Origin: Acidimicrobiaceae bacterium RAAP-2
GTDB lineage: Bacteria > Actinomycetota > Acidimicrobiia > Acidimicrobiales > RAAP-2
Assembly (NCBI GenBank): GCA_001443545.1
Contig: LMAD01000017.1
Location: 1 to 48,311, forward strand
Reading direction: 5' to 3'
DNA: 48,311 bases
Under the pieces are notes generated by a model. The model was not told where the DNA came from. It did no database searches and saw nothing but the letters and a program-made list of their open reading frames with translations. Numbering within the stretch: the first letter of the stretch is position 1; the number at the start of each line of letters is the position of its first letter. Shown here in pieces: positions 43,053-48,311 of this stretch. A program made the position numbers and the translations under genes.

Positions 43053-43141
43053 GACCCCAACCTACCCACTGCGCCCCCCCGAAGATTGAGCGGGTACGTC
43101 CGTCAACTAAGTTTGAGCAGTCACTCACGCGAAGGAGCATC

Positions 43142-44068
43142 GTGGCCAAGAAACCCCCCGCCAAGCGGACGCCCGCCCCTGCGGCCACCGGTCGACCGGC
43201 TGGCCTCTTCACTTGGGTCGCCATCGGGCTCGTCGTGGTGGTCGTCGCGGCCCTCGTGATCATCAAAGTCGCCACCGGCTCCTCGACGACGGGCAGTACG
43301 GCCTTTCAGCCAACCAGCGCCACCGTGGCCGGCGAGGTCACCAACATCCCGTCCTCGGTGTTCAACACCGTTGGGGTCAAGTCGCCGGCCGTACCGATCT
43401 CGCCGCCGATCCCCCTCAAGGGTCAGCCCGCGTTGACGGGCACGTCGGCATCGAGCGCCACCCTGCCCGAGGTCTTCTACCTCGGCGCCGAGTACTGCCC
43501 CTTCTGCGCGGCCGAACGGTGGCCGACGATCGTGGCCCTCAGCCGTTTTGGCACCTTCAGCGGCCTCGGCGACATGATCAGTTCCACGAAGTCAGGCGAG
43601 GCCTACCCAGGCACGCCGAGTTTCACCTTCGTGAAGACCCACTACAAGTCGAAGTACCTGGTGTTCAATTCCATTGAGCAGTACACCAACGTCTGGGACA
43701 ACGCGACGAACTTCTACTCGACGCTGCAGACGCCGTCGAAGGTCGAAGCCGCCGTGTTCAAGAAGTACGACACGTCGACGTACATCCCCGGCATCACCTC
43801 ACAGCAGGACTACTCGATCCCCTTCGTCTCCATCGGTAACCGGTACCTCATCTCGGGCGCGAGCTTCACGCCCCAGCTACTCGCCGGGGTATCGCGCGAC
43901 ACGATCGCCGCCGGACTCACCGATCCAACCAATCCGGTGACCGAGGCCATCGTGGCGACGGCCAACTACGAGACGGCGACGTACTGCGTGCTCACCAAGG
44001 ACCAGCCGAGCACGGTTTGCGCTAGCCCCGGTGTTCTCGCGGCGAAGAAGGCCCTCGGTCTGAAGTGA
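43142..44068 (+). CDS. DUF929 thioredoxin-fold membrane-anchored protein
   Basis: 308 aa. A basic Lys/Pro/Ala N-terminus (1-20) precedes one transmembrane helix (about 21-43), then an extracytoplasmic domain with a thioredoxin-type CPFC (Cys119, Cys122 in YCPFCAAERW). Two more Cys lie near the C-terminus (ATYCVLT and TVCAS). GAAGGAG precedes GTG 43142. It overlaps the VKOR gene as GTGA; the two likely form a thiol-oxidation pair. Confidence 0.88.
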   Translation: MAKKPPAKRTPAPAATGRPAGLFTWVAIGLVVVVVAALVIIKVATGSSTTGSTAFQPTSATVAGEVTNIPSSVFNTVGVKSPAVPISPPIPLKGQPALTGTSASSATLPEVFYLGAEYCPFCAAERWPTIVALSRFGTFSGLGDMISSTKSGEAYPGTPSFTFVKTHYKSKYLVFNSIEQYTNVWDNATNFYSTLQTPSKVEAAVFKKYDTSTYIPGITSQQDYSIPFVSIGNRYLISGASFTPQLLAGVSRDTIAAGLTDPTNPVTEAIVATANYETATYCVLTKDQPSTVCASPGVLAAKKALGLK

Positions 44069-44535
44069 GTCGGCCGGTCCGTGAGGTTTCTCAAGCGGTC
44101 GTCTACTCGACCTTCGTCTTGAGTCTCATCGGACTCGGCATCTCGGGCTACCTCACGTTCACCCACTTCGAGGGCAGCAAGTACCTCGCGTGCTCCACCA
44201 CGGGGCTACTCAACTGCGCCACCGTCACCACCTCGCCCCAGTCCTACGCCTTCGGTGTGCCCGTCGCGGTGCTCGGCCTCGTCGGGTACGTGGTGCTCGT
44301 CGGGCTCAACTCACCGTGGGGGTGGCGCGCGCCGTGGCTGGCGCTGCACGTCGCGCGAGTGGTCATCATCGTCGGTTCGATGGCTTTCGTCCTCTGGCTG
44401 ATCGCCGCCGAACTGCTCTACGTTGGTCACATCTGCGAGTGGTGCACCGGCGTGCACGCGGTGACCTTCTTGCTCTTCATCCTCATCGCCCGTGTCGCCC
44501 CAACTCAATTGGGTCGAGAGTCAACTTCGCAGTAA
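44065..44535 (+). CDS. Vitamin K epoxide reductase-family (VKOR) membrane protein
   Basis: 156 aa, four or five transmembrane helices. Loop cysteines 43 and 51 (YLACSTTGLLNCATV) and the active-site CEWC (124-127) are all present. Bacterial VKOR reoxidises a DsbA-like partner using quinone; the partner here is the DUF929 protein upstream. Its 3' end overlaps the whiB end by 15 bases on the other strand. Confidence 0.92.
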   Translation: MSRPVREVSQAVVYSTFVLSLIGLGISGYLTFTHFEGSKYLACSTTGLLNCATVTTSPQSYAFGVPVAVLGLVGYVVLVGLNSPWGWRAPWLALHVARVVIIVGSMAFVLWLIAAELLYVGHICEWCTGVHAVTFLLFILIARVAPTQLGRESTSQ

Positions 44536-44769
44536 GCCCCGGCGTTCAATCTCGTTGAGACCGCCCCAGATTCCGTGACTTTCGCGTTGGTCGAGGGCAC
44601 TCGCGAGACACTCATCACGCACGGCGCACGCCTGACAGATCCGCTTGGCCGACAGCTCGCGTACGAGACGCTGCTCCTTGCGCTCACTGGCGTCAGGGGC
44701 GAAGAAGAGGGCGCGCTCGCTGCCCCGACAGGCGCTCAACTCGGTCCACGGTGCCGGCGATATCGCCAT
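44521..44769 (-). CDS. WhiB-family iron-sulfur transcription regulator
   Basis: 82 aa. Four cluster-binding cysteines Cys14, Cys45, Cys48 and Cys54 (ACRG, ICQACAVRDEC) and the GIWGG motif (66-70) that contacts the sigma factor. A GGGGGG run lies 4 bases before ATG 44769. The length fits WhiB1/WhiB2-type proteins. The overlap with VKOR is tail to tail and may be accidental. Confidence 0.94.
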   Translation of the reverse strand: MAISPAPWTELSACRGSERALFFAPDASERKEQRLVRELSAKRICQACAVRDECLASALDQRESHGIWGGLNEIERRGLLRS

Positions 44770-44880
44770 TAGTCCCCCCGGTTCGGCTATCGAGCGAACA
44801 CTACTTACCGCACCCGCTCACGGCAAGACGAAATTCTCGTCGGTCGAGGTCAGGATTTCCCTTGGAATTCTCGTCTCCGC

Positions 44881-44893
44881 TACGCTACTGAAC
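44881..44893 (+). promoter_or_regulatory. Leaderless -10 box of the receiver gene
   Basis: TACGCT (44881-44886), 7 bases, then GTG 44894, no Shine-Dalgarno. Divergent from whiB, whose own start carries a GGGGGG ribosome site. Confidence 0.45.
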
Positions 44894-45319
44894 GTGGCCA
44901 CCGTTCTTCTCGTCAGCGACCTGCCCGCCCTACGCACCGACCTGCGCACCATGCTCGAAGGTCCAGACCTCACCGTTGAAGAGGCCGAGTCCGGACGTGA
45001 GGCGCTCGCTCGGGTGAAGGACGGCGGCGTCGACCTCGTCGTCGTGGACCTTCAAGTCGGCTCCATGGGTGGCATGGCGATCGCCCTCGACCTGCGCAAC
45101 GAGGAGTCCTACGGCGCGGCGGAGCCCGTCGCAATCCTCATGTTGCTCGACCGTCGGGCCGACGTATTCCTCGCTCGACGCAGTGGCGTGGAAGGTTTCG
45201 TCGTAAAGCCACTCGACGCGCAGCGGGTTCGCGCAGCGGTGCGGGCGCTGCTTCGTGGTGACGAGTACGAGGATGACTCGTGGCGCCCGACCACGGTTCG
45301 GGTCACCACCTCGAAGTGA
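44894..45319 (+). CDS. Single-domain response-regulator receiver
   Basis: 141 aa, one receiver domain and no output domain. Asp52 (VVVDLQ) is the likely acceptor and Lys105 (VVKPL) is kept; the acidic pair is reduced to Asp9, and the Thr/Ser position reads Leu (LMLLD). It may therefore be a partly functional receiver. The C-terminal 20 residues are acidic then basic. It overlaps the CorC-like gene as GTGA. Confidence 0.82.
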   Translation: MATVLLVSDLPALRTDLRTMLEGPDLTVEEAESGREALARVKDGGVDLVVVDLQVGSMGGMAIALDLRNEESYGAAEPVAILMLLDRRADVFLARRSGVEGFVVKPLDAQRVRAAVRALLRGDEYEDDSWRPTTVRVTTSK

Positions 45320-46143
45320 GCGACGAACAACCGTCGAGGTCGGGTTTCGCCCGCCTCCGTGCACGGGTCATGGGTCAGACGGAGGTGGAAGTCCGCTCAC
45401 CCGAAGCCGACGCCATTCACGCCCGAGTCGACCAACTGGCGAAGCTTGAACTCCGCGACATCATGACGCCACGCGTCGACGTCGCGTTTCTGACGGTTCC
45501 GGTCACGCCCGAAGCGGTCGCCGAGGCCGTACGTGATACGGGACACTCGTGCTTCCCCGTGGTTAACGGCGATCTGGACAACGTCGGCGGCGTCTTGCTC
45601 GTCAACGACCTGTTCCGCAGCACGACGGTCCGGCGCGCCATCGGGGTGTCACTGCCCGACGCCGAGGAGATCGCCCGTAAGATTCGCCACCCCCTCCTTC
45701 TGCCCGAGACGCTGGACTTGCTCGAGAGCCTCGGCGAGATGCGCGAACAACGGCGCACCTTCGCGTTGGTGCTCGACGAACACGGTGGAGTCGCCGGCGT
45801 GGTGTCTATCCGCGACATCTTGGAACAACTCGTCGGTGACCTCGCCGACGAGTTCGACGACGATGACGAACCGACGATTCTTCGAATACGCGACGGTCGG
45901 TGGCTCGTTGACGGCCAGACTCACGTCGACCGGGTCGAAGAGGAACTGGGATTGTCGATTCCCGAGGGCGAATACGTAACCATCGCCGGATTCATCCTCG
46001 ACCTCGCGGGCGAGATTCCATCGCCCGGCGCGATCTACACGTTCGGTGATTGGACGTTCCGCGTCCAATCCCTGGAGCGACGGCGCATCAGCGAGGTGGT
46101 CGTTGAACATCACCCGCCCGCCGTCGTCGAGCCAGAAGAGTGA
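45316..46143 (+). CDS. CBS-pair CorC/HlyC-domain protein
   Basis: 275 aa, soluble: a CBS pair at about 43-165 (LRDIMTPRVDVAFL, ALVLDEHGGVAGVVSIRDIL) and a CorC/HlyC C-terminal domain at about 185-265. The DUF21 membrane domain of full-length CorC-type transporters is missing, as in E. coli CorC, which links to Mg2+/Co2+ efflux. Start GTG 45316 is coupled to the receiver gene. The pairing suggests a regulated ion or adenylate sensor; that is inference. Confidence 0.88.
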   Translation: MSDEQPSRSGFARLRARVMGQTEVEVRSPEADAIHARVDQLAKLELRDIMTPRVDVAFLTVPVTPEAVAEAVRDTGHSCFPVVNGDLDNVGGVLLVNDLFRSTTVRRAIGVSLPDAEEIARKIRHPLLLPETLDLLESLGEMREQRRTFALVLDEHGGVAGVVSIRDILEQLVGDLADEFDDDDEPTILRIRDGRWLVDGQTHVDRVEEELGLSIPEGEYVTIAGFILDLAGEIPSPGAIYTFGDWTFRVQSLERRRISEVVVEHHPPAVVEPEE

Positions 46144-46200
46144 CGCTGGGGGCGATGCACGCCAGCGAGTAGGATAAACGAGCCGCGAGGTAACTCGCTG

Positions 46201-46278
46201 CGGGCTGTAGCGCAGTTTGGTTAGCGCGCTGCGTTCGGGACGCAGAGGTCCCCGGTTCAAATCCGGGCAGCCCGACCA
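46201..46278 (+). tRNA. tRNA-Pro (anticodon CGG), CCA encoded
   Basis: Acceptor CGGGCTG/CAGCCCG, D arm GCGC/GCGC, anticodon stem CTGCG/CGCAG with loop TTCGGGA (anticodon CGG), T arm CCCGG/CCGGG with loop TTCAAAT, discriminator A and encoded CCA (46276-46278). TAGGAT about 30 bases upstream is a -10 candidate. Confidence 0.95.
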
Positions 46279-46307
46279 CCATGGCACCCGCCGTGGCCGT
46301 AGTACAG

Positions 46308-46380
46308 GCCCCCATCGTCTAGCGGCCTAGGACACCACCCTTTCAAGGTGGCGGCACGGGTTCGAATCCCGTTGGGGGTG
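46308..46380 (+). tRNA. tRNA-Glu (anticodon TTC)
   Basis: Acceptor GCCCCCA/TGGGGGT with one G-T pair, D arm GTCT/GGAC, anticodon stem CCACC/GGTGG with loop CTTTCAA (anticodon TTC), T arm ACGGG/CCCGT, discriminator G. 73 bases, no encoded CCA. It is followed by 210 bases of non-coding DNA and an integrase remnant, as expected at a former tRNA integration site. Confidence 0.94.
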
Positions 46381-46467
46381 CTCAGGTCGTTCGCCTGATT
46401 CTCCTGATTGAACGGTCATTTCAAAGCAGTCGACGTTGACCACGGTCACACCCCGTTACCCTCCATT

Positions 46468-46497
46468 GCCCACCAGTTAGCGCCCGGGTGGGTTTTT
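46468..46497 (+). terminator. Rho-independent terminator after the tRNA pair
   Basis: CCCACC (46469-46474), 12-base loop, GGTGGG (46487-46492), then TTTTT (46493-46497). The only clear stem plus T-run terminator I see in the window. The rest of 46381-46590 holds nothing else I recognise. Confidence 0.75.
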
Positions 46498-46590
46498 GCC
46501 CGGGGGCCACGACGGCGGTTGTCCTTGCCCAAAATCTGCTGGTTTGGTCACCCGGCCAAAAGGCCCCCCTGACGACCATCGGGCTGGGGG

Positions 46591-46919
46591 CTACCGCTCT
46601 CGAGTACCCCGGACCGGATCGTCGCCCGTCGGTAGGTCGGCCACCGGAAATACCGACCGCTCCACCAGAATGCCGATTGCGTCGGCCAGCGCCTGATCGC
46701 GGTCCTTCAGAGCGTGCTGGTACCGCATCGCCGGCGCCGTGGAGGCGTGCCCCGCCCGGTGCATCAGCTCCGCTTCGCCGCTCCGGTGGCTGCGCCAACG
46801 GTTAGCCCCGTATGACGCCGATCGTGAAGCCGGAGATCCTCACATTCCGACGCGTGCTTACGCCGCCTCCCCGGCCCCCTGGAGCGCCCCTGGTGAGTTA
46901 GTCCTCCGGCGACCGGCCA
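46591..46919 (-). pseudogene. Frameshifted tyrosine recombinase (phage integrase) remnant
   Basis: Two frames on the minus strand together give the C-terminal catalytic domain of a tyrosine integrase. The upstream frame (46919 to about 46775) reads EDLRLHDRRHTGLTVGAATG with the catalytic Arg of the HDLRHTG motif. The downstream frame (about 46785-46591) reads AELMHRAGHASTAPAMRYQH with the catalytic His and Tyr, then DRDQALADAIG, and ends at TAG 46593-46591. One frameshift between them and no N-terminal half mean it is dead. It points at tRNA-Glu. Divergent codon use was not evident. Confidence 0.8.
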
Positions 46920-46975
46920 CTAGGGCGCGTCGGGTTCAATACCAGTGAAGTCGCCCTTACTTCTATTGAAGATGG

Positions 46976-48025
46976 TCAGTGCGCAACCGTTACTCGTACG
47001 GCGCGCCCCGCGTAGGGACCGTACCCGGTGTCGAGCTGCCACGAGAATTTCGCCTCGGACGAACTCGGAACGCTCCCCACTGGCAGTTCCATGACGAAGG
47101 ACACCGAGTGCCGGGGGCGCACTCGCTGTGCCTGGGCGCAGTTGAGCTGATAGGTGCGGGAGAATTTCTGTGATCGGGCCGCTTGGGGCGTCGTCCCGAT
47201 CAACTCGGTGTAGTTGGGACAGTGCGACCACGAGACGGCCTTGCTCGCCGGGTTGTAGAGCGTCACGTCGAATCGCAAAGTCCGACCGGACTGAACGCTC
47301 CGGGGCACGGTCACACTGGCCTCCAGGGACTGGGGGCTGCCCGGTGGAGCGTTGTACTGGTCGGGCGACGGCGCCGGAACGCCGAGTTGACTCTCCTCCA
47401 GGCCACAGGCCACGTCAAAGGTGATGTGCGGCTCGGTGAGTGTTCCCGCTCCGTTCGGCAGGACGATGGTCACACCGTGGTAGGTATTGGCTCGCGCGTG
47501 CGCGAGGTCCTGGGTTCGCGAGGGCTCGTTGAGCGCGTTGCAAGCACTCCCCGTGCCCAGCAAGAGTTCTCCACGTTGACCGGTAGCGAGGTTGGCGGGG
47601 ATCAGGTTACCGAAGTACGTGCCGGTCTTTCCAACGACCAGCGAACCCAATGGCCGGGTGACCGTGCGCCCGATGAGGTCGGGGTAGCCGCTCAGCCGAC
47701 ACGTGCTGGCGACGTTGGTGATCAAGAGAACGAACTCCTCGTGGCTCATGCCAGCTCCGCCTCGCCCCATCGAGACCCGCAGGTGACTCGCCACGCACGG
47801 TGGCGCGGGCGCGAGGGTCGTCGTCGTGGATGTGGTCGTGGTCGTGGATACGGGCGTGAGCGCGAGCCACGGTACCCGTGACGCCGTCTTGGCGGGTGCA
47901 CCATTGCACGAAGTGAGGGTGATTGCGGCGCCAAGCACCACCGCGCCGCCGAATGCTCGTCGAGACCACGTCATCCCCTTCGAGCGAACTCGAAGTCCCC
48001 TGCCGCGACCAGCCGCACCTGGCAT
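46976..48025 (-). CDS. Secreted lipoprotein with DUF4232-like domain
   Basis: About 349 aa. N-terminal basic region and hydrophobic core end in a lipobox LTSC (GAAITLTSCNGA), then a Ser/Thr/Pro-rich linker with a run of threonines. The DUF4232-type domain has CVASHLRVSMGRGGAG and TCRLSGYPDLIG. A second beta-rich half (SVTVPRSVQSGRTLRFDVTLYNP) resembles another such domain. Start ATG 48025 has GAGG 3 bases upstream; ATG 47974 gives a shorter signal. Anchored outside the membrane; function unknown. Confidence 0.75.
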   Translation of the reverse strand: MPGAAGRGRGLRVRSKGMTWSRRAFGGAVVLGAAITLTSCNGAPAKTASRVPWLALTPVSTTTTTSTTTTLAPAPPCVASHLRVSMGRGGAGMSHEEFVLLITNVASTCRLSGYPDLIGRTVTRPLGSLVVGKTGTYFGNLIPANLATGQRGELLLGTGSACNALNEPSRTQDLAHARANTYHGVTIVLPNGAGTLTEPHITFDVACGLEESQLGVPAPSPDQYNAPPGSPQSLEASVTVPRSVQSGRTLRFDVTLYNPASKAVSWSHCPNYTELIGTTPQAARSQKFSRTYQLNCAQAQRVRPRHSVSFVMELPVGSVPSSSEAKFSWQLDTGYGPYAGRAVRVTVAH

Positions 48026-48103
48026 CGTCCTCACGCACGAACCCCCCGCCAATCGAGTGTCCCAGGAATCCACAATCCCACCGTCGTTGTGATGGCGTCC
48101 ACC

Positions 48104-48311
48104 TCAGACCCGAGTGCGGCGCACGAGTGCCCAACTCGCGCCCAGGAGTAGCGTCGCGCCCGCCAGGTAGAGACCGCCCTCACGCAGTTGCAACTCCCAG
48201 TACTGGTTGTCGGCCACGTACAGTTCGACTTGGTGCAGGTCGAGTTTGCTAAGGCACGCTGCGTACCCATTCGGATTTGTCACATTCGACGGGCACGTGT
48301 TGACGGCGTCG
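48104..48311 (-). CDS. C-terminus of a small membrane protein, truncated by the window edge
   Basis: 68 codons ending at TGA 48106-48104; the start lies beyond the window. Residues CPSNVTNPNGYAACLSKLDL look like an extracytoplasmic loop with two Cys. EGGLYLAGATLLLGASWALV is a transmembrane helix, followed by the basic end RRTRV, a stop-transfer topology. Family not recognised. It runs into the lipoprotein gene on the same strand. Confidence 0.6.
   Translation of the reverse strand, partial: DAVNTCPSNVTNPNGYAACLSKLDLHQVELYVADNQYWELQLREGGLYLAGATLLLGASWALVRRTRV

Noticed and set aside
46421..46798. 125-codon frame on the minus strand after tRNA-Glu
   Set aside because: Arg/Gly-rich, no motif; it covers a terminator and overlaps the integrase remnant in another phase.
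1..48311. CRISPR arrays, insertion sequences, rRNA and replication origin
   Set aside because: None seen by reading; no repeated direct units with spacers, no transposase motifs other than the integrase remnant, no rRNA signatures.

Overview
The window is GC-rich DNA from an actinobacterium. WhiB, CarD, a ClpC-RadA-CarD-IspD/F-RlmB block and a folate-pantothenate-LysS block in the order known from Mycobacterium all point that way. The IspD-IspF fusion, the MurL/MurD2-type peptidoglycan genes and the many leaderless TANNNT promoters suggest a deep-branching group such as Acidimicrobiia; that placement is inference. Almost everything is chromosomal core, densely packed with 4-bp ATGA/GTGA stop-start overlaps. 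Only the two ends and the stretch beside tRNA-Glu look accessory.

Layout. 1-198: start of a truncated secreted or anchored protein with lower GC. 390-6779 (-): rlmB, ispDF, carD, radA, clpC. 6878-7855 (+): polyprenyl diphosphate synthase. 7905-17064 (-): a DapB-like reductase, lysS, coaX, panC, a DUF2520 protein, folK, folB, a dual-specificity-phosphatase-like protein lacking its catalytic cysteine, folP, folE, hpt and tilS. 17074-20101: zinc uptake (znuB, znuC, znuA on -) and a divergent Zur-type regulator, with a perfect 13-bp inverted repeat over the znuA promoter and start codon. 20086-23454 (+): PgeF/YfiH, MurL-type epimerase and MurD2-type ligase, the last running antisense into tRNA-Thr(CGT). 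23545-27993 (-): holB, tmk, topA. 28130-31893: an APC/KUP-like transporter with a fused C-terminal OB-fold, divergent from two TrkA proteins. 31934-35979: HAD-IB phosphatase (+), then sigma-70, an unknown helical protein and nadE (-). 36138-39275 (+): type II glutamine synthetase with a histone-H1-like tail, a type I-like glutamine synthetase, and a GlnR-like regulator lacking the phosphorylation pocket. 39272-43052: RidA, A-type Fe-S carrier, Mrp, DUF1295 and Nudix. 43142-46143: DUF929 thiol protein with VKOR, WhiB, a lone receiver and a CorC-like CBS protein. 46201-46380: tRNA-Pro(CGG) and tRNA-Glu(TTC). 46591-46919: frameshifted tyrosine-recombinase remnant. 46976-48311 (-): a DUF4232-like lipoprotein and the C-terminus of a small membrane protein.

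Functionally, one run supplies cofactors (folate, pantothenate/CoA, NAD), another zinc homeostasis and peptidoglycan glutamate stereochemistry, another potassium uptake with its RCK regulators, and another nitrogen assimilation with its probable regulator. No CRISPR array, complete mobile element or rRNA was seen. The more novel signals are gene fusions, degenerate enzymes in conserved operons, basic tails on unrelated proteins, and leaderless transcription.
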